DNA of 5,313 nt from Legionella sp. (GCA_004297865.1 SCSO01000288.1:1-5313), one strand, 5' to 3'. Positions 1-5,313 are shown, counted from the stretch's first letter. Made by a program: numbers and translations. Notes: generated by a model from the letters alone, not told the origin.

Positions 1-267
1 AGCGACAAAAAAATGGGCTCCATCGTGGTAAATGATGGTCTGTACGCTGTTTTAAAAGAAGGTAAACGCGCTTTAAGTCTATTGCCCGTTGGAATTCTAT
101 CCTGTCATGGCGAGTTTAAAAAAAGTGATTTGGTGGAGATTAAAACGAGTAAGGGGCAGGTCATTGGTTTAGGCCTAGCCAAATATGACGCGGAAAAATT
201 AACGAGTTATTTGGGAAAAAAAGATCAACCGGAATTTATTCATTATGATCATTTGCATCTTTTTTAG
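1..267 (+). CDS. proB: Glutamate 5-kinase, C-terminal PUA domain (partial, 5' end outside window)
   Basis: Glutamate 5-kinase phosphorylates glutamate with ATP, the first step of proline synthesis, in the cytoplasm. Only the last 88 codons are visible. The reading frame is open to the first base, so the ATG at position 13 is an internal methionine and not the start. The visible part matches the PUA domain that ends long ProB proteins: the segment GSIVVNDG, the motif SLLPVGILSCHGEF (compare SLLPKGIKSVTGNF in E. coli ProB, from memory), and a hydrophilic end close to the usual IHRDN-type tail (here IHYDHLHLF). The kinase domain and its proline feedback site lie outside the window. The TAG stop at 265-267 is followed 12 bases later by proA in the same direction, the classic proBA operon order, which supports the call. 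Confidence 0.9.
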   Translation, partial: SDKKMGSIVVNDGLYAVLKEGKRALSLLPVGILSCHGEFKKSDLVEIKTSKGQVIGLGLAKYDAEKLTSYLGKKDQPEFIHYDHLHLF

Positions 268-270
268 GAG
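266..270 (+). promoter_or_regulatory. Ribosome binding site of proA, overlapping the proB stop
   Basis: AGGAG lies 9 bases before the proA ATG, and its first two bases are the last two of the proB TAG stop. No promoter-like sequence fits in the 12-base gap, so proA is probably translated from the proB message, perhaps by ribosomes terminating on proB. This site also fixes the proA start at 280. Confidence 0.8.
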
Positions 271-279
271 CACAACGTC

Positions 280-1530
280 ATGGATGAGGTACTGCAAACC
301 TTAAAGCGTGTTAAAGAACAATGTCCTTCCTTGAAAAATTTAGCGGATAAAACACGAACAGAGGTACTCATAAGCTTAGCTGATTTATTAACGCAATCTG
401 CTCAGCACATTGTCCAAGAAAATGCCAAAGATCTACAAGCCATGTCCAAGTCAGATCCGAAATATGATCGTTTACTATTAAACGAGCTGCGGATCTTGGC
501 GATAGCCGCAGATGTTAAATTAGTCGCTTCACTACCCAACCCTTGCGGTAAATTGTTACACGAACAAAACATGCCTAATGGTTTGCGCATTCAAAAAATC
601 TCTGTGCCTTTAGGTGTGGTGGCGGTCATTTTTGAATCTCGACCCAATGTTATTATTGATGTCTTTTCCTTATGCTTTAAAGCAGGCAATGCCTGTGTTT
701 TAAAAGGAGGCAAAGAGGCGGAGCATACTAATCGTTATTTGTTCTCTTTGATTCAACAAGCCCTCAAAAAACAGGGACTATCCGCAGAGTCCGCTTATTT
801 ACTGCCTAATGATCGTAAGGCAACACAGACGTTATTACATGCAGTAAACCTGGTTGATGTTTGTATTCCACGAGGAGGGCAGGAGCTCATTCGTTTTGTC
901 CGTGAACAAGCTAAAATTCCGGTGATTGAAACAGGCGCTGGTATTGTGCATACCTATTTTGATGTCAGCGGCAATGTTGCCCAAGGCCGCCTCATTATTA
1001 ACAATGCGAAAACTAGACGTGTCAGCGTATGCAATGCTTTAGATACATTGCTCATTCATCAAAAGGCCTTAGTGCATTTAAATGAATTAGTGGAATTATT
1101 AGCGGAAAAGAAAGTAGAGATTTATGCAGATGCCCCCAGTTATGCCGTATTGCAAGCCAAATACCCCGTCGCTTTGTTACATAAAGCAAAACCTGAAGAT
1201 TTTGGTATTGAATTTTTATCTTATAAAATGTCTGTGAAGACGGTGGCTTCAGCGGAGGACGCGATAGCGCATATTAGCCATCATACCTCTGGTCATAGTG
1301 AGGCTATTATTGCTGAAGATGCGCAAACTATCCAAAGCTTTCTCGAGCAAGTGGACGCGGCTGCGTTGTATGTGAATACGTCTACTGCATTTACTGATGG
1401 TGGACAATTTGGTATGGGTGCAGAAATTGGTATTAGCACGCAAAAATTACATGCGCGGGGCCCAATGGGGCTTGAGGCTTTAACCTCTTATCAATGGATA
1501 GTTTACGGTCAAGGGCAGATTCGGGCTTAA
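280..1530 (+). CDS. proA: Gamma-glutamyl phosphate reductase (glutamate-5-semialdehyde dehydrogenase)
   Basis: The enzyme reduces gamma-glutamyl phosphate with NADPH to glutamate-5-semialdehyde, which cyclises before the last step of proline synthesis. It has 416 residues, about the normal family length, and looks intact. Visible landmarks: FESRPNVIID (residues 118-127), the cofactor-domain segment AGNACVLKGGKEA (135-147), CIPRGGQELIRFV (195-207), the catalytic cysteine in RRVSVCNALDT (Cys251), HTSGHSEAI (335-343), and the conserved C-terminal block with TQKLHARGPMGLEALTSYQW (387-406). The start is the ATG behind AGGAG. It follows proB directly and is probably co-transcribed with it. The region before the cysteine reads ETGAGIVHTYFD, where E. 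coli-type enzymes carry a GNCHVYVD-like sequence; this variant, with VSVCNALD, recalls Bacteroidetes ProA from memory, so horizontal transfer is possible. The function is secure; the origin is not. Confidence 0.97.
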   Translation: MDEVLQTLKRVKEQCPSLKNLADKTRTEVLISLADLLTQSAQHIVQENAKDLQAMSKSDPKYDRLLLNELRILAIAADVKLVASLPNPCGKLLHEQNMPNGLRIQKISVPLGVVAVIFESRPNVIIDVFSLCFKAGNACVLKGGKEAEHTNRYLFSLIQQALKKQGLSAESAYLLPNDRKATQTLLHAVNLVDVCIPRGGQELIRFVREQAKIPVIETGAGIVHTYFDVSGNVAQGRLIINNAKTRRVSVCNALDTLLIHQKALVHLNELVELLAEKKVEIYADAPSYAVLQAKYPVALLHKAKPEDFGIEFLSYKMSVKTVASAEDAIAHISHHTSGHSEAIIAEDAQTIQSFLEQVDAAALYVNTSTAFTDGGQFGMGAEIGISTQKLHARGPMGLEALTSYQWIVYGQGQIRA

Positions 1531-1543
1531 AAGGTATTACAAA

Positions 1544-1619
1544 GTAGGTTGGGTCGTGACCCAACATAAAGATCTCAAAGGTAAATGAGATGGTTATGTT
1601 GGGTCACGACCCAACCTAC
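1544..1619. repeat. Palindromic hairpin element, copy 1 (REP/BIME-like)
   Basis: Two 26-base arms, 1544-1569 and 1594-1619, are perfect reverse complements. Each arm contains a smaller palindrome, TTGGGTC-GT-GACCCAA on the left and TTGGGTC-AC-GACCCAA on the right. Inside the arms a second 6-bp stem (ATCTCA 1572-1577 with TGAGAT 1586-1591) closes an 8-base loop, so the whole unit can fold as one long hairpin or cruciform. It sits 13 bases after the proA stop and 27 bases before the end of the convergent omp gene. A related copy is at 2509-2587. The layout resembles REP/BIME intergenic repeats, which are mobilised by RAYT transposases in other bacteria; no such gene is visible here. It may act as a bidirectional transcription end or mRNA stabiliser, but it lacks a U-tract. 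Confidence 0.9.
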
Positions 1620-1646
1620 AAAGTGTTTCGTGAACGTATCTGTCTC

Positions 1647-2396
1647 TTAAATAGTTGCTTGTATACCAATCATTACCCCACCCACAGTCGGGTTAGAGTT
1701 TTTAACCACGAGACTACTATTTGTTGTAACGGTATTAAAATCACCAGTAACTCCAGGTGAAGAACCAAAGGCATACATTAAGGATAAAGTTAAAGCCCAA
1801 TTTTCATTAAAGTTATACGCACCACCTACTTTCACTTCCGGCAATACTCCGGTTTGAGTGCTGGTGTATTGCATTCTGTCAGCTACATTAAATGAAACAA
1901 AGTTAGCATTGGTTTTTATTTTCATATTCTCTAATAGAGCACCGGCTTTGAAATAAAGACTAAAGCTGGGTTGAGTATAGAGCATACCGACAAGTGCATC
2001 GAAACCAGATAATTCATAACTGGTGTTTAGTGAGCCAGGAACAAAAACAGGGCCTGTATAACTAACAAAGACAGGGGTTAAAGTCGTTTTACCATAGTAT
2101 CCCCAACCTAATTCACCACTCACTGCAAATTGTTCTTCAATGGACATTATCATTCCGGCTGAAATTCGCGCAAGATAATTCTGCTTATCTTCGGAAGAGG
2201 TAATAGTGCCTAGAGCAGGTGATAAAGTGAAGTTATATCCATCGAAACTATTATTTGCAAAACCGCCTTCGAGAGCGAAGAATGGTGCACCACCCTTCAT
2301 CGCATTTGCAGAACAACCACCACCCATGCAATCTGCGTAAGTTAGCGAGCTGCAGGCCAAAGTCGAAACGAGAGAAAGTAAGGTTAGTTTTTTCAT
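1647..2396 (-). CDS. Probable outer-membrane beta-barrel protein (OmpA/opacity-like, about 8 strands)
   Basis: The 249-residue product starts with a Sec-type signal peptide: MKK, a hydrophobic stretch to about residue 18, and a likely signal peptidase I cut after TYA (residue 21). The mature part begins with a short Cys/Gly-rich segment, DCMGGGCSA (Cys23 and Cys28). It then alternates amphipathic stretches that look like beta strands with polar turns: FFALEGGF (39-46), NYLARISAGMIM (73-84), FAVSGELGWGYYG (90-102), the run around 129-160, LPEVKVGGAYNF (185-196), WALTLSLMYAF (200-210) and VGGVMIGIQATI (238-249). This fits a small barrel of the OMP_b-brl type. The last residue is Ile, not the usual aromatic. 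No family can be named with confidence. The Shine-Dalgarno is poor: GGAA lies about 14 bases before the ATG. It is a lone gene bracketed by the two hairpin repeats and divergent from yajQ. Confidence 0.75.
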   Translation of the reverse strand: MKKLTLLSLVSTLACSSLTYADCMGGGCSANAMKGGAPFFALEGGFANNSFDGYNFTLSPALGTITSSEDKQNYLARISAGMIMSIEEQFAVSGELGWGYYGKTTLTPVFVSYTGPVFVPGSLNTSYELSGFDALVGMLYTQPSFSLYFKAGALLENMKIKTNANFVSFNVADRMQYTSTQTGVLPEVKVGGAYNFNENWALTLSLMYAFGSSPGVTGDFNTVTTNSSLVVKNSNPTVGGVMIGIQATI

Positions 2397-2508
2397 GATG
2401 TTATTATTATTTCCATTTTTTGTTTGAAGGTATTTGATTAATTTAAAACAGTTAGGCGTAAATTACCAGAGAAATCATCTTGCTTGATTATTCCTTGAGC
2501 GATTTGGT

Positions 2509-2587
2509 TTTGTAGGTTGGGTCATGACCCAACATAAAATTTTTTCCCTGGATAAAAAACTCGTTGGGTCATGACCCAACCTACAAA
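2509..2587. repeat. Palindromic hairpin element, copy 2 (REP/BIME-like)
   Basis: Arms 2509-2533 and 2563-2587 are perfect 25-base reverse complements. Both contain the fully palindromic 16-mer TTGGGTCATGACCCAA. The central region also pairs loosely (T-run 2540-2545 with A-run 2554-2559), so the element can fold as one long hairpin. The outer end of each arm, GTAGGTTGGGTC read inward, is shared with copy 1 at 1544-1619, while the central sequence is different. It lies 112 bases upstream of the omp start and about 350 bases upstream of yajQ. The same REP/BIME-like interpretation applies. Confidence 0.9.
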
Positions 2588-2650
2588 GATGGTCGCGAGT
2601 AGGACGTAAAAGAAGATAGAAAAGTTTGATTATACAAGCGGTTTTACAGG

Positions 2651-2802
2651 CTATTCACAGAGTTATGCACAGAAACTGTGGATAAGTAACATGTATGAAA
2701 TCTGGTCAAAAAAGCCATAAAATTCATTGAAATCAATAAGATAAACTATATTTAAGATATGTTCTTGACAAATAAACAAATCCGAAATTTATTTTATCCA
2801 CA
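2651..2802. promoter_or_regulatory. DnaA-box cluster beside an A+T-rich tract (possible origin or DnaA-controlled site)
   Basis: Three perfect matches to the DnaA box TTATNCACA are present: TTATGCACA at 2663-2671 (plus), TTATCCACA at 2677-2685 (minus, read as TGTGGATAA) and TTATCCACA at 2794-2802 (plus). CTATTCACA at 2651-2659 differs at one position. The boxes at 2663 and 2677 face each other and form a near-perfect inverted repeat, with 10-base arms, one mismatch and AAA between. Under independent base frequencies about 0.01 perfect boxes would be expected in this length. The adjoining A+T-rich tract carries TTTAAGA three times (2751-2757, 2811-2817, 2830-2836). These are hallmarks of a bacterial oriC. 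However, dnaA, dnaN, rpmH and mnmG are absent from the window, and only one GATC (2843-2846) is nearby, so a DnaA-titration or regulatory site is an equal alternative. Confidence 0.6.
2765..2793 (+). promoter_or_regulatory. Sigma70-type promoter candidate for yajQ
   Basis: A perfect -35 hexamer TTGACA (2765-2770) is followed after 17 bases by TTTATT (2788-2793), which matches 4 of 6 positions of TATAAT. Transcription would start near 2800, giving a leader of about 135 bases before the yajQ ATG. The DnaA box at 2794-2802 would cover the start point, so DnaA binding could repress this promoter. The positions are visible; activity and regulation are inferred. Confidence 0.5.
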
Positions 2803-2846
2803 ATTGCATTTTTAAGAAACTTTGAATTTTTTAAGAGCAACAGATC

Positions 2847-2900
2847 CTGGTGAGTCCTTGATAATCCAGTTTTTTCATCTTTCGCAACTGGCAGATTTTT
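2847..2900 (+). promoter_or_regulatory. Possible competing hairpins in the yajQ leader
   Basis: CCAGTT (2866-2871) can pair with AACTGG (2886-2891), a stem followed by CAGATTTTT. The same CCAG (2866-2869) could instead pair with CTGG (2847-2850), a stem followed by six T (2870-2875). The two folds exclude each other, as in an attenuator, and the stem-plus-T layout recalls weak terminators. The stems are only 4-6 bp, so chance is a serious alternative. No known riboswitch was recognised. Confidence 0.2.
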
Positions 2901-2935
2901 GGTAAATTATCTTTTTTATTTTTCCTGAGTAGACT

Positions 2936-3421
2936 ATGCCTTCTTTTGATATTGTGTCAGAAATTAATGAAGTAGAATTAAATAATGCTGTAGACAATGC
3001 AGTGAGAGAAGTGGGTACCCGGTTTGACTTTCGTGGGGTTGAAGCCACTATAGAACTTAAAGAATTGACGGTGACTTTAAGATCGGAATCAGACTTTCAA
3101 GTGCGTCAGCTTGAGGATTTATTCCGCAATCATTGCACTAAACGTAATGTGGATACTGGCGGAGTGGAAATGGAAGAGAAGCCTGTACACAGTGGGAAGT
3201 TTTTTTCTCTCAATATGACTTTTAAACAAGGCATAGATCAACCAGCAGCCAAAGAGATTGTGAAGTATATTAAAGAAAGTAAAGCGAAAGTACAAACCTC
3301 TATTCAGGGGGATAAGATTCGCGTAACAGGTAAAAAGCGTGATGATTTGCAAGACACTATTGCCTTATTGAAAAAATCTGAGATTGAGTTGCCTTTGCAA
3401 TTTGAGAATTTTCGTGATTAA
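2936..3421 (+). CDS. yajQ: YajQ-family protein (UPF0234/DUF520), putative c-di-GMP-binding effector
   Basis: The small cytoplasmic protein has 161 residues, the usual family length. The call rests on the family N-terminus MPSFDIVSE, RFDFRG at 29-34, the block KQGID then AAKEIVKYIK (97-113), the strand IRVTGKKRDDLQ (128-139) and the family ending LPLQFENFRD (152-161). Family members fold as two linked ferredoxin-like domains; the Xanthomonas member is reported to bind c-di-GMP and act as a transcriptional co-regulator, and E. coli YajQ has been linked to nucleotide or RNA binding. The ligand here is inferred from the family. The start is the only ATG compatible with the conserved N-terminus, although the ribosome site is weak (GAG at 2927-2929). 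The gene is convergent with, and overlaps by 4 bases, a GGDEF-EAL gene, which fits a c-di-GMP role. A promoter candidate lies at 2765-2793. Confidence 0.93.
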   Translation: MPSFDIVSEINEVELNNAVDNAVREVGTRFDFRGVEATIELKELTVTLRSESDFQVRQLEDLFRNHCTKRNVDTGGVEMEEKPVHSGKFFSLNMTFKQGIDQPAAKEIVKYIKESKAKVQTSIQGDKIRVTGKKRDDLQDTIALLKKSEIELPLQFENFRD

Positions 3422-5313
3422 GAAGTAGATGATCGGTCGATGCTTGATGGACTGACGATGGTTATATTTTTATACGCCAACAGAGCGAATTCACTGGCAG
3501 GGACGGCCTTACTGAAAAGGAAGCCTTGCCCAAATTGACAGTTTCTCGCTATTAAATAATTTAACTGTTGCTCTGTTTCAATCCCTTCAGCAATGATATT
3601 CATGCCTAATTCATTTGCTAATTTAATAATGATATCGACAATCACAACTTTATCAGCGCTGTTATGAATGTCTGATAGAAAGGCTTTATCAATTTTTAAA
3701 GTATCTATGGGTAAAGCTCTTAGTCGATTCAAGGAGGAATATTCTTTACCAAAATCATCGAGGGAAATTTTTAAACCCATTTTAGAAATGCGTATTAACA
3801 CTTGCGTCAATTCATCACTATAATTCATCAACAATGTTTCGGTAATTTCCAACTCTAATTTATCGTGTGGGTAATCAAAATGTGCGAGGACCTTCTCTAA
3901 ATTATTAAGAAATTGACCATGCACCAATTGCATAGAAGAAATATTAATGGAGAAAGAAAGCGAATTATTATATTGCTTGCCCCAAGCAGTAATTTGATCG
4001 CAGGCTTTACGTAAAACCCAATGTCCTAAATCAACTATTAAACCAGAACGTTCTGCTATAGGAATGAAATCATCCGGGGCCATTTCACCTAAAGTTTCAG
4101 ATGTCCACCGTAAAAGAATTTCCGCGCCCACTATTTCGCGAGTGTTTAATTTATATTTGGGTTGATAATACAATTCCAAATCATCATTTTGTAAGGCTTT
4201 ACGAAGATGTGCTTCGATTTCTGATTCATGATGCTGTAAATTGCTTAATTCATTAGTATAAAATTGATAATTATTCTTTCCACAGTTTTTAGATTTATAC
4301 ATTGCCAAATCGGCTTTTCGCAATAACTCTTCCGTGGTTCTCCCATCCTCAGGATACATAGCGATTCCTATACTCACGGTGACAGTAATTAATTTACCAT
4401 TGATAGGGTAGGGGTTATTCAATTCATTGAGGATACGTTCAGCCAAATGACGTGCTGCGGCAGGAGTTTGAATATTAGGCGCAATCAAGGTGAATTCATC
4501 TCCCCCAACGCGAGACAGTAAATCGCCATTACGAATTAATAAGACCAAGCGCTGCGAAAATTGTTTGAGTAGTTTGTCACCATGCACATGCCCGAAGGTG
4601 TCGTTAGTGGATTTAAAATTATCGAGGTCAATCAACAATAAGGCTAATTGATGTTTATCACGTGCAGAATTAGATAATGATTTGTCCAATAACTCTTCAA
4701 ACTCTCGACGATTATAGAGATTAGTTAAAGAGTCATGGGAGGCAATGTATTTCAGTTCCTCTTGCTTAATTTTTAATCTTTTTTGTGCATTTAATACTTG
4801 GGAATAAGAGAAAATGTAGTTAATAACAAAACAACTACAAGGAATGGTATAAGCTATCACTTTAAGAAAGTAGGCGATATTATAAGCACTGTCATAGGGA
4901 GTATTGGATACCAACATTAAATAGATAGCCACTACGATTTGAGTGACTGACATATAGAAAATACAATCCACTAGGATATTGGGATAAGCGCGATAGGCAG
5001 CAGGGTAGATAAAAATAATCAAACTCAAATAAATACAGACGGAAATGAGTTCGTAAGGTCGTGATAACACGGCGTCTTTAAACCACATATCAGGAAGTTG
5101 AATGACTGATGCTGCGTAATAAATTAAAGTCACTGCAAATAAGACCAAGAGTATAGTCAGTAAGATAAAGGCGGTAATACTCAAGCTTTTTTCTGATTTA
5201 CTGTAAAGTAAAAACAGTAAGCCCACGATTAAAATCATCCCGCTCATGGAGTTTGCGAAAAGCCAGATCAGGGCATCAAGATTGTATTTTTCGCGATAAT
5301 CTAGTGATAAACC
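3418..5313 (-). CDS. Membrane-anchored GGDEF-EAL protein (c-di-GMP synthase/phosphodiesterase), N-terminus outside window
   Basis: The enzyme would make and/or break the second messenger c-di-GMP at the inner membrane. Residues are numbered from the methionine at 5247, but the frame stays open for 22 more codons to the window edge and no ribosome site precedes that ATG, so the true start is probably upstream. At least five hydrophobic segments (about 4-16, 21-46, 66-84, 91-113, 126-147) form a membrane sensor, with NIAYFLKVIAY at 123-133; it is MASE-like but not named with certainty. A short charged linker leads to the GGDEF domain (about 168-332): HDSLTNLYNRREF, the active-site motif GGDEF (248-252) and the inhibitory RxxD site (R239-D242) five residues before it. 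The EAL domain (about 342-590) has EIL (376-378) in place of EAL, Asn435, Glu467, Asp497-Asp498, Lys518, Glu554, Glu557 and Gln574. Loop 6 reads DDFGKEYSS instead of DDFGTGYSS. The synthase half looks active; phosphodiesterase activity is uncertain. Confidence 0.93.
   Translation of the reverse strand, partial: GLSLDYREKYNLDALIWLFANSMSGMILIVGLLFLLYSKSEKSLSITAFILLTILLVLFAVTLIYYAASVIQLPDMWFKDAVLSRPYELISVCIYLSLIIFIYPAAYRAYPNILVDCIFYMSVTQIVVAIYLMLVSNTPYDSAYNIAYFLKVIAYTIPCSCFVINYIFSYSQVLNAQKRLKIKQEELKYIASHDSLTNLYNRREFEELLDKSLSNSARDKHQLALLLIDLDNFKSTNDTFGHVHGDKLLKQFSQRLVLLIRNGDLLSRVGGDEFTLIAPNIQTPAAARHLAERILNELNNPYPINGKLITVTVSIGIAMYPEDGRTTEELLRKADLAMYKSKNCGKNNYQFYTNELSNLQHHESEIEAHLRKALQNDDLELYYQPKYKLNTREIVGAEILLRWTSETLGEMAPDDFIPIAERSGLIVDLGHWVLRKACDQITAWGKQYNNSLSFSINISSMQLVHGQFLNNLEKVLAHFDYPHDKLELEITETLLMNYSDELTQVLIRISKMGLKISLDDFGKEYSSLNRLRALPIDTLKIDKAFLSDIHNSADKVVIVDIIIKLANELGMNIIAEGIETEQQLNYLIARNCQFGQGFLFSKAVPASEFALLAYKNITIVSPSSIDRSSTS

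Larger units (their letters stand above)
2397..2935. other. 539-base non-coding region between divergent omp and yajQ genes
   Basis: No convincing reading frame was found here. From left to right it holds: the A+T-rich omp upstream segment (2397-2508), in which no promoter stands out beyond weak hexamers such as TTTAAAT on the minus strand; hairpin repeat copy 2 (2509-2587); a short unassigned stretch (2588-2650); the DnaA-box group (2651-2685); an A+T-rich tract of about 77% over 2701-2840 by hand count; a yajQ promoter candidate with a further DnaA box (2765-2802); and a leader with short hairpins (2803-2935). It is long for an intergenic region in a bacterial genome, which suggests a regulatory or replication role. 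Confidence 0.85.

Noticed and set aside
13..15. ATG as the start of an 84-residue gene
   Set aside because: The frame is open to base 1 and the protein is only the PUA tail of ProB, so this is an internal codon of a truncated gene.
402..590. Minus-strand reading frame inside proA
   Set aside because: It lies wholly within a well-conserved gene, has no family resemblance and no ribosome site.
1249..1443. Minus-strand reading frame inside proA
   Set aside because: It is a shadow of the conserved C-terminal coding region of proA, with no recognisable protein features.
1544..1619. Classic Rho-independent terminator after proA
   Set aside because: The hairpin is strong, but neither side is followed by a U-tract, and the same structure recurs upstream of omp where no transcript needs to end. 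A repeat element explains it better.
2352..2396. Lipoprotein signal in the omp product (TLAC at residues 12-15)
   Set aside because: Thr rather than Leu/Val/Ile lies at -3 and Leu at -2, and a better signal peptidase I site follows at TYA (residue 21).
1544..2587. CRISPR-like repeats
   Set aside because: There are only two dispersed hairpin units with different centres and no regular spacers.
2731..2743. IHF binding site near the DnaA boxes
   Set aside because: AATCAATAAGATA fits the first half of the consensus but misses the TTR end, which is too weak in A+T-rich DNA.
3119..3352. Minus-strand reading frame inside yajQ
   Set aside because: It is antisense to a conserved gene and resembles no known protein; its hydrophobic look follows from the lysine/glutamate-rich opposite strand.
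5245..5247. ATG as the start of the GGDEF-EAL gene
   Set aside because: The frame continues without a stop to the window edge, the upstream codons encode a plausible hydrophobic segment, and no ribosome site precedes this ATG.

Overview
The window looks like chromosomal DNA from an A+T-rich gammaproteobacterium. Gene content (proB-proA, a small outer-membrane barrel protein, a yajQ-type gene, a membrane GGDEF-EAL protein) and style suggest a Legionellales-like host (Legionella/Coxiella relatives). That placement is an inference; no phylogenetic marker is present.

Layout, left to right. (1) Positions 1-1530, plus strand: the 3' end of proB and the complete proA, a tight proline-biosynthesis operon in which the proA ribosome binding site overlaps the proB stop. 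(2) 1544-1619: a palindromic repeat element able to form one long hairpin. (3) 1647-2396, minus strand: a secreted, probably 8-stranded outer-membrane beta-barrel protein. (4) 2397-2935: a 539-base non-coding stretch between the divergent omp and yajQ genes. It holds a second copy of the repeat element (2509-2587), a cluster of DnaA boxes (2651-2685 and 2794-2802), a roughly 77% A+T tract with a repeated TTTAAGA motif, a good sigma70-type promoter for yajQ, and a leader with competing short hairpins. (5) 2936-3421, plus strand: a YajQ-family protein (proposed c-di-GMP effector). (6) 3418-5313, minus strand: a membrane-anchored GGDEF-EAL protein running off the right edge, whose stop codon overlaps the yajQ stop tail to tail.

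How the parts work together: ProB and ProA catalyse consecutive steps from glutamate toward proline. The convergent pair on the right joins a c-di-GMP metabolising enzyme to a member of a family reported to bind c-di-GMP. The GGDEF half keeps its active-site and I-site motifs. The EAL half keeps its main metal and catalytic residues but has an altered loop (DDFGKEYSS in place of DDFGTGYSS).

The points most worth a second look are the DnaA-box cluster beside an A+T-rich tract (a possible replication origin or a DnaA-regulated promoter), and the two hairpin elements that bracket the omp gene and keep their fold while their sequence differs. No clearly new multi-gene system is visible.
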